Assembly: GCF_002836595.1 (NCBI RefSeq)
Contig: NZ_PJBB01000003.1
Coordinates: 4,376,501-4,440,500 of the forward strand
DNA length: 64,000 nt
DNA from: Tenacibaculum sp. Bg11-29
GTDB taxonomy: Bacteria > Bacteroidota > Bacteroidia > Flavobacteriales > Flavobacteriaceae
Direction of reading: 5' to 3'
Numbering within the stretch: position 1 is the stretch's first letter; the number at the start of each line of letters is the position of its first letter. A program made the translations under genes and the position numbers. Positions 17,919 through 28,304 of this stretch are shown here, piece after piece. The notes under the pieces were generated by a model. It saw nothing but the letters and a program-made list of their open reading frames with translations, searched no databases and was not told where the DNA came from.

Positions 17919-20900
17919 ATGAAAAAAATCACAACACTGTTATTTATGATTACACTATTCTCTACCACACTAAAAGCTCAAGAGAATTACAAAAATCTTT
18001 GGAAGCAAGTACAGGAATTTGAAAAACAAAACCTTCCCAAATCGGCTTTAAATGTTGTAAATACAATTTACGCTAAAGCGGAAGTTGCTCAAAATACTCC
18101 ACAAATTATAAAATCTTTATTTTATAAAAGTAAATTCTCATTAACTTTAGAAGAAGATGCGCAACTAAAAATTATTAATCAGTTTAAAGAACATATTAAT
18201 AAAAGTAGTTTTCCTACCAAAAACGTATTAGAAAATATTTTAGCCAATCTATATTGGCAATATTTTAAAGAAAATAGATGGAAATTTTATCAACGAACTA
18301 AAACTTCTGATAAGGTTAACAAAAACGATTTTAGGACCTGGGATTTAGATACACTCTTTGCTGAAATTCATGCCCATTATCAAAAATCTTTAGAAAACGG
18401 TTTACTATTACAACAAACAGACATTAATAAATTTAATGACATTTTATACACTTCTAAAGATTCTGAAAAATACCGCCCTACCCTATTTGATTTCTTAGCA
18501 CACAACGCTCTTAGTTTTTACAAAACGTCTGAAACTAATATTACAAAACCAGCCTATCAATTTAAAATTGACACTAAAAATTTAATAAGCGATGCAAGTA
18601 CTTTTTCTAAAATAAATTTAAAAACAAAAGATGCATTATCTCTTCAATTTAATGCTCTAAAAATTTACCAAGAGCTACTTAACTTCCACTTAAGGAACGG
18701 GAATTTAGATGCATTAGTTGATGTAGATTTAGAACGATTAAATTTTATAAATCAACACGCTACTTTTCAAAATAAAGAGCAACTTTTTTTACAAACACTA
18801 AAAACAAGTGAAAAAAAGTATCAAACAAATGAAGTCTCTGGATTGTATACTTACAAAATAGCTAAAATATACAACCAACAAGCAAACTCATATACATATC
18901 AAAAAAATGAAGAAGTTCGTTTTAAAAACAAAGAAGCACTTGCTGTTTGCAATCAAGTAATCAAGCAATTTCCTAAAAGTACTGGAGCTAAAAAATGTGA
19001 ATTATTAAAACAACAAATAACAAGTAAAGCACTTGCTATTGTATCAGAAAAATTCAGTCCAATAAATACATCTTCTCGCCTATTAGTAACTTATAACAAT
19101 ATTAGTAAATTATACTTTACAACTTTTAAGATTAATAGAACTCAGATAGAAGAATTAAATAAAACATACAAAGAAGAAGATCGTGTAAAGTTCATAAACA
19201 AACTAAATCAAGTTAATTCTTGGAACAATGATTTAAGAAACGAACATGATTACTTATCTCATACTACAGAAGTAATTGTACCTAAACTTACGCAAGGTAA
19301 TTATTTAATTGTAGCGCATGAAAATAGCACATTAAACAATACAGGCTTGTATGCCGTTGCAAATGTTCAAATAAGTGATTTAGTTTTAATTGAAAACTCA
19401 CAAAATAACACAAAGACCTATCAAGTAGTTAATAGAAATACAGGTAAACCTATTAAAAATGCTCAAATACTATTAAAAAATAATGAACGCAGAGCAGAAA
19501 CAAGCCTAAATAAAAAATTAATTACCGATAAAAATGGTTTTGCTACTTTTAAAAGCAACCACACACATTATAATGTTTCGGCAACAGTTACTTCTGGTAA
19601 CGACAGTGCTGTTTTTGGGAATTACTATTTATATAAACACCAAAAACAAAATATAAATGCATTAAATGAAACTACCAAAGTAAAGCCATTCATTTTTACA
19701 GATAGAAGTATTTATCGTCCAGGGCAAACAGTGTATTTTAAAACAATTTTTGTTCAAAATAAAAAAGATAAATCAACTCCTTTTACAAACGAATACATAC
19801 AAGTAACCTTAAATGATGTTAATAACCAAGAAGTAAAAAAGCTTGATTTAAAATTAAATGAGTTTGGCGCAGCTTCTGGAGAAATTATACTACCTAACAA
19901 TGGTTTAACTGGTGAGTATACCTTCTCTATAAACAAGAGTAATAAAAAAGAAAGTCTCTTTTATAATAATGGTAACTTCAATTTTGAACAAAAAGACTAT
20001 ATAACTTCTATTTCTGTAGAAGAATACAAACGCCCAAAGTTTGAAACAGCATTTAAACCTATTACCAAAACTTTTAAACTAAACGATAATATTACTGTAA
20101 ATGGATTTGCAAAAGCTTTTTCTGGCGCAAATATAACTGACGCTAAAGTTGTGTATAGAGTACACAGAAAGGTGCAATATCCTAACTGGTGGTATTGGCG
20201 TAAACCTAGTTATTCTTCAGACTCACAAGAAATTACTCACGGAGAAAGCATTACTGATGCAGCAGGTAGTTTTTCTATAAAATTTAAAGCACTTCCTGAT
20301 GAAAGTGTTTCTAAAGACGATTTACCTATTTTCAACTATGAGGTTACAGCTGATGTTACCGATATAAATGGAGAAACACGCAGCGAAACAATAATTGTAA
20401 AGGTAGGCTACCATGCTTTAATAGCCTCTTTGCAAATAAACTCGACTCTTAACAAAGAAGCTAAACAGCAGAAAATAAAAATTACTACTAAAAATTTAAA
20501 CGAAGAGTTTGCTGCTGCAATAGGAACTGTAAAAATATATAAATTACAAGCTCCAAAAAATCCATTACGAAAAAGACCTTGGAATACTCCTGATTATCAA
20601 GATATTTCTGAAAATGAATTCAGAAAATTATTTCCGCATGACTCATATACTAAAGAGGAAGTAAATGAAAAAGATTGGAAAAAAGGGGAATTAGTTTTTG
20701 ATGAAAAGTTCGATACTAAAAAATCAAAAGAAATTGCTTTGAAGAGCATTAAAATCTGGACTTCGGGTAAATACATTGCTATTTTAAACACAAAAGATAA
20801 ATTTAATCAAAAAGTAACCGATAAAACTTATTTTACCGTTACCAATACAATCGAAAAAGAAATAGCCGATAGTAAATTATTTTTCTACAATTTAGATAAA

Positions 20901-23900
20901 ACCAATTACAATGTTGGCGATAACGTTTGTTTACAAGTTGGTTCTGCTTCAGATAACATTACTATAGTAGTTGAAACAGAAAAGAATCATAAAATTACGA
21001 ATACACAATTAATTCACTTAAATAACGGTGTAGAAACAATTGAATTCCCAGTAAATAAAGAAGATATTGGTGGGTTTGCAATAAAATATTATTTTGTTAA
21101 TTATAATTCTTTTGTTTCAGGAGTTGTTAATATTCCAGTGATCAATAAACAAGAACTTATAACTATTGAAACAAATACATTTAGAGACAAACTACAACCT
21201 GGCACACCCGAAAAATGGAGTTTCACAATTAAAAACGACAAAGAAAATAAAGTTACTGCTGAAGTTTTAGCAAGTATGTACGATGCTTCTTTAGATGAAT
21301 TTAAACCTCATAATTGGCAATTTACTCCAATAAGTACACCAACTTATTACTCGTACGGAAACACTCTAAATGCCCAACATAGTTTTGGAACTAACAGTTT
21401 TAGACTTTACAACAACAAATACACTAATTACAATTATCAAAACCAACAATACGCACAACTAAATTGGTTTGGGTTTGCATTTAATAATAATCATCGACCA
21501 GGTAAAATGATGATGAGTCGAAAAGCTAAAATGAGTGTGCCTTTAGCTGAAACATCTCAAGAACTAAAAGGAAGAGCTGCAGGTATAAACATGCAAGAAA
21601 ATGATGTGCAAGAAGAATATGAGTCTGCAGAAGATGCTCCTCTTGCTATGAACACTAATAGTACTACCAGTAAAGAAGATCAGAAAAAAACATCTTTAAA
21701 AGGTATTAAAATTCGTAAAAACTTACAAGAAACAGCTTTCTTTTTCCCGCATTTAACAACTGATAAAAAAGGAAACATTACTTTTAGTTTTACCACTCCT
21801 GAAGCATTAACAAAATGGAAATTACAATTACTTGCCCATACTAAAGAATTACAATCGGCAACTAAAACGCTAACAGCTGTAACTCAAAAAGAGTTAATGA
21901 TTACCCCAAATGCTCCACGTTTTTTAAGAGAAGGTGATAAAATAACATTGAGTGCTAAAATTTCGAATCTGTCAGATAAAAATTTACAAGGTATTTCTCA
22001 ATTAATTTTAACAGATGCTATTACAGGGAAAGAGATTAATCTATTCGATAATTCATCAAAAAACCAATCTTTTAATGTCGATACAAACGGAAACACAAGT
22101 GTTTCGTGGAATTTAGCAATTCCTAATAACATTCAAGCAGTTCAATATAAAATCATCGCCAAAGCAGGTAATTTCTCTGACGGAGAACAAAATGTTTTAC
22201 CCGTTTTATCTAACCGCATGTTAGTTACCGAAACATTGCCAATGTGGGTTCGTTCAAACCAAACAAAAACGTTTAGTTTAGACAAACTAAAAAACAATGC
22301 TTCGTCTAGTTTAAAACACCATAAACTTACTTTAGAAGTAACATCAAACCCAGCTTGGTACGCAATACAAGCGTTGCCATATTTAATGGAGTATCCGTAT
22401 GAATGTAGCGAACAAACTTTCGCTCGTTATTACGCCAATACTTTGGCTAGTCATATTGCAAATTCAAACCCAAGAATTCAAGAAGTATTTAAACAATGGA
22501 AATCTAGTGATGCGTTGTTATCTAATCTTGAAAAAAATCAGGAATTAAAATCCTTAATTATTCAAGAAACTCCTTGGTTACGAGATGCGCAATCAGAAAC
22601 GGAACAAAAAAAGCGTATTGCATTGTTATTCGATTTAAATAAAATGGACAATGAGCAACAAAGAGCTATTAATAAGCTTGCAAATATGCAAATGAGTAAT
22701 GGTGGTTTCCCTTGGTTTAAAGGAGGGAATTATGTGAATAGATATATTACACAACATATTGTTAGTGGTTTTGGTCATTTAAAACAATTAGGCGTACGTA
22801 AATTTGAGACCTCAACAACACAAATGCTTCAAAAAGCTATCCACTTTTTAGATGAAGAAATAGTAGCGCAATACAATGATTTATTAAAGGAAGCAAATAA
22901 GATAAAAGCTAGTAAGGGAATTGATAAATATGAAGCTTACTTAAAGAAAAATCATTTAAGCTACTTTGCTATTCAATATTTATACATGCGTAGTTTTTAT
23001 GAAAAAACAGCTGCTTCTAGCACTGCTAAAAAAGCAATTGCATATTATAAAAATCAAACCGCTGTTTACTGGAATGATTATCAATTGTATGCTAAGGCAC
23101 AAATTGCATTAATTCAATTTAGAAATAATAATAAAACGATTTCAACAAAAATTATAAAATCATTAAAAGAAAATAGTATTACTTCTAATGAGCTAGGAAT
23201 GTACTGGAAAAGTAATGTTGCTGGTTATTATAATTACCAAGCCCCTATTGAAACACAGGCTTTATTAATAGAAGCTTTTGCTGAAATTGAAAACGATACT
23301 AAAACGGTTGATAATCTAAAAATATGGTTACTTAAAAACAAGCAAACCAACCGTTGGAAAACAACCAAAGCTACAACAGAAGCTGTATATGCTTTATTAT
23401 TACAAGGAAGTGAATGGCTTTCAATTACAGATATGATTGCCATAAAAATTGGAGATCAAAAAATTGAAACTACTAAACTAGAAAATGTAAAAGTAGAAGC
23501 TGGTACAGGTTATTTTAAAACATCTTGGAACGGAAATCATATAAAACCAGCTATGGGTGAAGTAACCATTTCTAAAAAAGGAAAAGGGATTGCTTGGGGA
23601 GGTTTATACTGGCAATATTTTGAAGATTTAGATAAAATTACATCTGCTAAAACACCTTTAAAATTAACCAAAAAATTATTTAAAAAAGTAAATACTGATA
23701 CAGGAAAAGAGCTTATTAAAATTACTGATAAAACCAATTTAAAAGTTGGTGATTTAATTACTGTAAGAATAGCGCTTAGTTCAGACAGAGATATGGAATT
23801 TATTCATATGAAAGACATGCGAGCATCTGGTGTAGAACCAACAAATGTACTTTCGCAATACAAATGGCAAGATCGTTTAGGATATTATCAAGCAACAAAA

Positions 23901-24074
23901 GATGCTGCAACAAATTTCTTTTTTGATCGTTTACCTAAGGGAGTTTATGTTTTTGAATATGATGTTCGTGTTAACAATGCTGGTAATTTTAGCAATGGCA
24001 TAACAACTATACAAAGTATGTATGCTCCTGAATTTAGTAGCCATTCTAAAGGAAAACGATTAATAATTAACTAA
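17919..24074 (+). CDS. Alpha-2-macroglobulin family protein
   Basis: 2051 aa, larger than the usual 1500-1900 of bacterial alpha-2-macroglobulins because of a long N-terminal helical/TPR-like part (about residues 20-400). A signal peptide (1-20, ending LKAQ) without a lipobox suggests a periplasmic protein. The MG2 domain begins near residue 590 (FTDRSIYRPGQTVYFKT). The thioester motif YECSEQ is kept, with Cys1496, so covalent trapping of attacking proteases should be possible. The all-helical domain around it and the C-terminal receptor-binding-like domain (MEFIHMKDMRASGVEP) are present. Monocistronic or with the small gene 47 bases downstream. Likely role: defence of the envelope against foreign proteases. 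Confidence 0.9.
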   Translation: MKKITTLLFMITLFSTTLKAQENYKNLWKQVQEFEKQNLPKSALNVVNTIYAKAEVAQNTPQIIKSLFYKSKFSLTLEEDAQLKIINQFKEHINKSSFPTKNVLENILANLYWQYFKENRWKFYQRTKTSDKVNKNDFRTWDLDTLFAEIHAHYQKSLENGLLLQQTDINKFNDILYTSKDSEKYRPTLFDFLAHNALSFYKTSETNITKPAYQFKIDTKNLISDASTFSKINLKTKDALSLQFNALKIYQELLNFHLRNGNLDALVDVDLERLNFINQHATFQNKEQLFLQTLKTSEKKYQTNEVSGLYTYKIAKIYNQQANSYTYQKNEEVRFKNKEALAVCNQVIKQFPKSTGAKKCELLKQQITSKALAIVSEKFSPINTSSRLLVTYNNISKLYFTTFKINRTQIEELNKTYKEEDRVKFINKLNQVNSWNNDLRNEHDYLSHTTEVIVPKLTQGNYLIVAHENSTLNNTGLYAVANVQISDLVLIENSQNNTKTYQVVNRNTGKPIKNAQILLKNNERRAETSLNKKLITDKNGFATFKSNHTHYNVSATVTSGNDSAVFGNYYLYKHQKQNINALNETTKVKPFIFTDRSIYRPGQTVYFKTIFVQNKKDKSTPFTNEYIQVTLNDVNNQEVKKLDLKLNEFGAASGEIILPNNGLTGEYTFSINKSNKKESLFYNNGNFNFEQKDYITSISVEEYKRPKFETAFKPITKTFKLNDNITVNGFAKAFSGANITDAKVVYRVHRKVQYPNWWYWRKPSYSSDSQEITHGESITDAAGSFSIKFKALPDESVSKDDLPIFNYEVTADVTDINGETRSETIIVKVGYHALIASLQINSTLNKEAKQQKIKITTKNLNEEFAAAIGTVKIYKLQAPKNPLRKRPWNTPDYQDISENEFRKLFPHDSYTKEEVNEKDWKKGELVFDEKFDTKKSKEIALKSIKIWTSGKYIAILNTKDKFNQKVTDKTYFTVTNTIEKEIADSKLFFYNLDKTNYNVGDNVCLQVGSASDNITIVVETEKNHKITNTQLIHLNNGVETIEFPVNKEDIGGFAIKYYFVNYNSFVSGVVNIPVINKQELITIETNTFRDKLQPGTPEKWSFTIKNDKENKVTAEVLASMYDASLDEFKPHNWQFTPISTPTYYSYGNTLNAQHSFGTNSFRLYNNKYTNYNYQNQQYAQLNWFGFAFNNNHRPGKMMMSRKAKMSVPLAETSQELKGRAAGINMQENDVQEEYESAEDAPLAMNTNSTTSKEDQKKTSLKGIKIRKNLQETAFFFPHLTTDKKGNITFSFTTPEALTKWKLQLLAHTKELQSATKTLTAVTQKELMITPNAPRFLREGDKITLSAKISNLSDKNLQGISQLILTDAITGKEINLFDNSSKNQSFNVDTNGNTSVSWNLAIPNNIQAVQYKIIAKAGNFSDGEQNVLPVLSNRMLVTETLPMWVRSNQTKTFSLDKLKNNASSSLKHHKLTLEVTSNPAWYAIQALPYLMEYPYECSEQTFARYYANTLASHIANSNPRIQEVFKQWKSSDALLSNLEKNQELKSLIIQETPWLRDAQSETEQKKRIALLFDLNKMDNEQQRAINKLANMQMSNGGFPWFKGGNYVNRYITQHIVSGFGHLKQLGVRKFETSTTQMLQKAIHFLDEEIVAQYNDLLKEANKIKASKGIDKYEAYLKKNHLSYFAIQYLYMRSFYEKTAASSTAKKAIAYYKNQTAVYWNDYQLYAKAQIALIQFRNNNKTISTKIIKSLKENSITSNELGMYWKSNVAGYYNYQAPIETQALLIEAFAEIENDTKTVDNLKIWLLKNKQTNRWKTTKATTEAVYALLLQGSEWLSITDMIAIKIGDQKIETTKLENVKVEAGTGYFKTSWNGNHIKPAMGEVTISKKGKGIAWGGLYWQYFEDLDKITSAKTPLKLTKKLFKKVNTDTGKELIKITDKTNLKVGDLITVRIALSSDRDMEFIHMKDMRASGVEPTNVLSQYKWQDRLGYYQATKDAATNFFFDRLPKGVYVFEYDVRVNNAGNFSNGITTIQSMYAPEFSSHSKGKRLIIN

Positions 24075-24121
24075 TTTAGCCGCTACATTAATAGGTATTA
24101 CTTTTTAATATAATTTAAATT

Positions 24122-24568
24122 ATGAAAAAACTATTTTTATTTATTGGGTTTTTAACGATTTCAACATTAACAGCTAATGCACAAGACATTGCAGACAATG
24201 CGATTGGTATTCGTTTTGGTGACAATAGTGGTTTTGGTGCCGAAATATCTTACCAAAGAAAATTAAGTGGATCTAATCGATTAGAAATCGATTTAGGTAT
24301 AAGAAAAGGTAATGCTTTTAAAGCAACTGGGCTTTACCAATGGGTATGGGAAATAGAAAATCAATTTAACTGGTTTGCTGGTGCTGGTGGAGGTATTGCT
24401 TCTGCTAGTGGTAATAGCGCTATTTTTGCTGCAGGTGTAGTTGGAATAGAATACAACTTCGACATTCCATTAGTACTTTCTTTAGATTATAGACCAGAGA
24501 TTGGTTTTAGTGATTATTATGACGGTTTTAATTCTGATTTTGGTTTAGGGCTACGTTACCAATTCTAA
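24122..24568 (+). CDS. Small outer-membrane beta-barrel protein
   Basis: 148 aa with signal peptide (residues 1-20, ending TANAQ), then alternating beta strands and a C-terminal Phe (GLGLRYQF), as in 8-stranded outer-membrane barrels. Glycine-rich turns (FAGAGGGIASASGN) are visible. No specific function recognised. It lies 47 bases after the alpha-2-macroglobulin gene and is followed by a terminator. Confidence 0.75.
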   Translation: MKKLFLFIGFLTISTLTANAQDIADNAIGIRFGDNSGFGAEISYQRKLSGSNRLEIDLGIRKGNAFKATGLYQWVWEIENQFNWFAGAGGGIASASGNSAIFAAGVVGIEYNFDIPLVLSLDYRPEIGFSDYYDGFNSDFGLGLRYQF

Positions 24569-24591
24569 ATTATCAAAATAAACAACAATAC

Positions 24592-24616
24592 AAACCTCCA
24601 TTATTTGGGGGTTTTC
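24592..24616. terminator. Terminator between convergent genes
   Basis: AAACCTCC / GGGGGTTT stem (one G-T pair) at 24592-24599 and 24607-24614, with T-rich flank. It serves the plus-strand barrel gene and overlaps the end of the minus-strand TfoX gene. Confidence 0.65.
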
Positions 24617-24951
24617 TTTTTACTAGCTCTTGCTAAAGGGTTATAATCTAAAGCCAATTGTAACCAACCTTTAAAATCTTCATCTAAATCTATTGCTTCT
24701 TCAGTTAAAAACACAAAACCTTTCATTGGTTTACCCGTAAAATTCATTTCTTTACACCCTTTTTTCTGTAAACAGTCTTTATATATATTGGGGTCTATAC
24801 GTGCCATTACTTCATCTTTAATTACCGCAACACACATTTTATCATTTACCATAAAACAAAGACCTCCAAACATTTTTTTTTCATAAAAATGAACGTCACT
24901 CTCATTAAAAAACTGTGTTATTCTATCTGATAAAAATTCATTATATGCCAT
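24601..24951 (-). CDS. TfoX N-terminal domain protein
   Basis: 116 aa cytoplasmic protein matching the TfoX N-terminal domain: KKMFGGLCFMVNDKMC near the start and the KPMKGFVFL segment later. There is no C-terminal TfoX helix-hairpin domain, as usual for Bacteroidota versions, so a direct role in competence should not be assumed. The ATG overlaps the stop of the upstream lipoprotein gene (TAATG), so the two are coupled. Confidence 0.85.
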   Translation of the reverse strand: MAYNEFLSDRITQFFNESDVHFYEKKMFGGLCFMVNDKMCVAVIKDEVMARIDPNIYKDCLQKKGCKEMNFTGKPMKGFVFLTEEAIDLDEDFKGWLQLALDYNPLARASKKKTPK

Positions 24952-25472
24952 TAATTCTTTTTACTCGGTGGGTAACTCACTAACACTTTTTCAATTACTT
25001 TTTTATAATGCAGCTCTCTTTCTTCAGGTGTAGTTCTTTCTTTTATCTCGCTCTCTGCAATTCCTTGCCAAATAAGTTCATTATTTTTACGCTCTACAAA
25101 ATCAATTGTTAACTGCTGATTCATTTTTTTACTTCCAATAGGTATTCCGCCTGAAATACCAAAACCAACAGTACCGCCACCTCCTATTCCAAGTCCAATA
25201 GTATTTCTATTTGCAACCTCACTTTCTTTTGAAACAATATTTATATATACATCAGGAGTATCTGATAATTTCATCCCCTTTTCTTGTAATTTATACAACA
25301 ATTCATTTGTAATTCTTTTTACATCCAATTCGTTCAAACCATTACCTGCATCTTCAAAAAAGTTGAATGTTTTATATTTTTCAAAATTTGTTTTACTATC
25401 GTAATCATAAATCACTTTAGTTGAAGAACAACCTACAATAAATAATAAAAAAAGATATTTTAATAGTTTCAT
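24951..25472 (-). CDS. DUF4136 lipoprotein
   Basis: 173 aa. Signal peptide with lipobox LFIVGC (Cys15), so a lipoprotein. The DUF4136 fold is recognisable: STKVIYDYDSKTNFEKYKTF after the Cys, a central glycine-rich loop (GLGIGGGGTVGFG), and LTIDFVERKNNELIWQG near the end. The function of the family is unknown. First gene of a two-gene unit with the TfoX-domain protein. Confidence 0.85.
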   Translation of the reverse strand: MKLLKYLFLLFIVGCSSTKVIYDYDSKTNFEKYKTFNFFEDAGNGLNELDVKRITNELLYKLQEKGMKLSDTPDVYINIVSKESEVANRNTIGLGIGGGGTVGFGISGGIPIGSKKMNQQLTIDFVERKNNELIWQGIAESEIKERTTPEERELHYKKVIEKVLVSYPPSKKN

Positions 25473-25520
25473 AAAAATAATTTACAATGCTACATCAATA
25501 ATCATACCTTATAAAAATGC

Positions 25521-25549
25521 AAAAAGCTTCGATTACTCGAAGCTTTTTT
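25521..25549 (-). terminator. Terminator of the S8 protease gene
   Basis: 12-bp perfect stem AAAAAGCTTCGA / TCGAAGCTTTTT with a TTAC loop, 19 bases past the protease stop in the minus direction. Confidence 0.85.
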
Positions 25550-25567
25550 AATTAGTCAGTTTATTTT

Positions 25568-27049
25568 TTATTGAACTGCTTTTAAAGCATCAATATTTCC
25601 ATATCCAAATTCAGCATGTTTACTTGGATAAAAATCTGCAGATTCTTTCATTTTTTGCAATACTTGTGCGCGTGACCAAGATGGATGCTTAGCCCATACT
25701 AAAGCTGCAATACCTGCAGTTGTTGCCGTAGCAACTGATGATCCTCCTACATAATTAGCTTGATTATTATAATAACTTAATGTAGGCACATTATTATCGG
25801 TCCCATTTGTTCTTTGCATTTGAATCGTAAAATCAATTTTAGATCCAGTATGACAAACATCACATTTGTTATATTGATTTTCTCTTACACCAGTAACAGC
25901 AACAGTTTCTGACATACTTGCAGGAAAAATCACCCCATACCAAGTAGTAACTGATGTTGAAGTACCACCTGCTGCTAAAATCATTTTACCTTTACTATGT
26001 GCATATTTAATTGCGTCAGAAACGTTACCTATATTAAAAGGTGAGCCTATTGACATAGAAATTACTTTTACATCATTTCTATTTGCCAAAGCAGTTAAAG
26101 CTTCAACAATTCCCCTTTTCTCATGATAATCATTAATAAACACATTTTCAACAGCTCTATAACTTACTAAATTCGCATTATAAGCAACTCCTACTGGTAG
26201 GTTATCGTTATTTCTTGGCGCCGTTGCTACTGCTGCCATTTTAGTACCATGTCCACACTTATCATTTACTCCGTCATAATCATTAGACCAAGCCCACCAA
26301 GAATCTACAAATGTCCCATACTTCTGAACAGTTCTTCCAGAAGAATACCCATCATTAAAATATTGGTTCATCCATTTTTGTTCTGGCGACAAACCAGAAT
26401 CAATGATAGCAATTGTTACACCTGCTCCTGTACTATAATTCCATGCTTGTGGAATTTTGTGTGCATCAAAAGACCAAGGTACTCTTGCTCCTGGAGAAAT
26501 AGTACGGTAATCATTCGTACTTAAACTTGCCGTACCGTAACCACAACCTGAACCTCCTGAAGAAGAACGTTCCTGATTATTTGATTCTAAGAATTGATAA
26601 TTACCTGGTTCTATATATCGTACTCTACTATCTTTTAATAAAGACTCAATAGTTTCTTTATTCGTTACTTTAATATCTATAACATTAATTGTTTCATTAA
26701 CATATAACTCACTAGTTCCTCTCGCTGAAGTTTTTTCTGAACTACGAACTAACTGAATTAACGCGTCTTTAATATTTTTAGATGCTGCATTTCTTGCAAA
26801 ATTACTTTTAGAAGTACCATAACCAATTGTTAAAATATCATCTCCATGTTTTACAGCACTCAAAATTGTATGAGCTGTCTGCCCAGTCCAATTAAAATCA
26901 CCTGTAGACGCTAATGAGCTCTTAATAATGGTATTAATTTCTTTTTTTGTAAGTAATTCTTTTTGTTGCTCTGGAGCTTCTAACAGTTCATTATCTGCAC
27001 AAGAAAACATTGCTAAAACAACAGCTAAACTTAATAATTTTTTTTTCAT
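25568..27049 (-). CDS. S8 family serine protease lipoprotein (subtilisin-like)
   Basis: 493 aa. Lipobox LAMFSC gives a lipoprotein, probably on the cell surface or periplasm. An inhibitor-like propeptide (about residues 80-150) precedes the catalytic domain. The triad is visible: Asp217 (AIIDSG), His267 (CGHGT), Ser438 in GGSSVAT. The usual oxyanion-hole Asn (AAGN) is not there: the aligned stretch reads ILAAGGTSTS, so activity may use another residue. A CDVC motif could bind metal or form a disulfide. Monocistronic with its own terminator. Confidence 0.88.
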   Translation of the reverse strand: MKKKLLSLAVVLAMFSCADNELLEAPEQQKELLTKKEINTIIKSSLASTGDFNWTGQTAHTILSAVKHGDDILTIGYGTSKSNFARNAASKNIKDALIQLVRSSEKTSARGTSELYVNETINVIDIKVTNKETIESLLKDSRVRYIEPGNYQFLESNNQERSSSGGSGCGYGTASLSTNDYRTISPGARVPWSFDAHKIPQAWNYSTGAGVTIAIIDSGLSPEQKWMNQYFNDGYSSGRTVQKYGTFVDSWWAWSNDYDGVNDKCGHGTKMAAVATAPRNNDNLPVGVAYNANLVSYRAVENVFINDYHEKRGIVEALTALANRNDVKVISMSIGSPFNIGNVSDAIKYAHSKGKMILAAGGTSTSVTTWYGVIFPASMSETVAVTGVRENQYNKCDVCHTGSKIDFTIQMQRTNGTDNNVPTLSYYNNQANYVGGSSVATATTAGIAALVWAKHPSWSRAQVLQKMKESADFYPSKHAEFGYGNIDALKAVQ

Positions 27050-27168
27050 TTTTGAAGGGATTAAATTTAAAATTTAACGAATATAACAAAACAAACACTA
27101 ATAATCAACGAAATACATAATTAAAAAGTTAATTTAACATCAATTAAACAATAATTAATATTAATAAA

Positions 27169-27190
27169 AAAAGAGCCCATAGGCTCTTTT
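27169..27190 (-). terminator. Terminator of the M28 peptidase gene
   Basis: AAAAGAGCC / GGCTCTTTT stem with a 4-base loop, about 30 bases past the peptidase stop in the minus direction. Confidence 0.8.
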
Positions 27191-27218
27191 AAATAATTTA
27201 TTTCTTGAAAATATACTA

Positions 27219-28217
27219 CTATTCTATAACAACTCTTGTTGGGGTATCTTTTCCCTTAATTATACTTTCTGTTCCTTTAGCTACTGCTTTAATTGTTTCA
27301 GTAATTACAGTCATATTTAAAGTTTCAGCTTCGTCTGATACTTTATGATAATCCTTATCAACATCAATTGGTGTTGTAGAAAAAGTATGAGAAGGAACAC
27401 CTAAACGAGCCAAAGAAGCATTATCAGATCTAAAAAATAAATTAAATTTTTTATATGGATCAGGAAATAATTGATACCCTGTACCAATTAAATTATTTTG
27501 AATAATTTTACCAAAATCTGAACGCTCAAAACCTGTTAACCAAGCTGTATTAGGCCCAAAACTTGGCGTTTTACCAATCATTTCTAAATTAATTCCAGCA
27601 ATAAATTTACTTGCATCAATTCCTTTACCAAAATGCTTCGAACCAATTAACCCCATTTCTTCAGCAGTAAAACACACAAATAAAATGCTACGCTCATTAA
27701 CACCTTTTTTTGTGAAGTATTCGGCTAAAGACAAAACACCAACAACACCAGAGGCATCATCATTTGCTCCGTTAAAAATGCGATCACCTTCCCCACCTTT
27801 CTTTGTACCTAAATGATCGTGATGTGCAGATACAACTACAAATTCGTCTTTTTTACTTTCCCCCTCTAAAACCCCAATAATATTACTCATTTTAATACCT
27901 TTATAAGTAAATTCTTGGCGATACGTTTTTAAACCAGCAAATGTTTTTAAACCAATACGTTTAAATTCTTGCTCTATATACCTCGTTGCTTTTTCCATAC
28001 CTTCAGTTCCTGGCTTACGCCCAGCCATTTCATCGGATGCCAAAGTGTATAAGTGTTTTTTAACAAGAGAAGAATCTATACTAATTAAATCAGCATCAAC
28101 ATTTGTTGATAATACTACGGTACTAACACCTACCTTTTGATTACCTTTTTTTACTGTTTGACATGATAACATCGACGAGGCAATAAGTGCCGATACATAT
28201 ATTATTCTTTTCATCAT
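27219..28217 (-). CDS. M28 family zinc peptidase lipoprotein
   Basis: 332 aa. Lipobox SSMLSC shows a lipoprotein. The two-zinc ligands of M28 aminopeptidases are seen in order: SAHHDHLG, GANDDASG, FTAEEMGLIGS, NLEMIGK and, at the end, DKDYHKVSD. It likely trims peptides in the periplasm or at the surface. Two adjacent ATG codons open the frame; the choice changes only one residue. Divergent from kdsA, with the 87-base space holding both promoters. Confidence 0.9.
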   Translation of the reverse strand: MMKRIIYVSALIASSMLSCQTVKKGNQKVGVSTVVLSTNVDADLISIDSSLVKKHLYTLASDEMAGRKPGTEGMEKATRYIEQEFKRIGLKTFAGLKTYRQEFTYKGIKMSNIIGVLEGESKKDEFVVVSAHHDHLGTKKGGEGDRIFNGANDDASGVVGVLSLAEYFTKKGVNERSILFVCFTAEEMGLIGSKHFGKGIDASKFIAGINLEMIGKTPSFGPNTAWLTGFERSDFGKIIQNNLIGTGYQLFPDPYKKFNLFFRSDNASLARLGVPSHTFSTTPIDVDKDYHKVSDEAETLNMTVITETIKAVAKGTESIIKGKDTPTRVVIE

Positions 28218-28280
28218 ATTCTATTTATACTATTGATTCTTATTTAATTTAAAAGGTTAAATATAGCCAATTAAATTTCT

Positions 28281-28288
28281 TAATTTTG
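28281..28288 (+). promoter_or_regulatory. -7 box of kdsA
   Basis: TAATTTTG matches TAnnTTTG and lies 17 bases before the kdsA ATG, implying a very short leader. Confidence 0.45.
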
Positions 28289-28304
28289 TAGAAAATTTAT
28301 AAAG

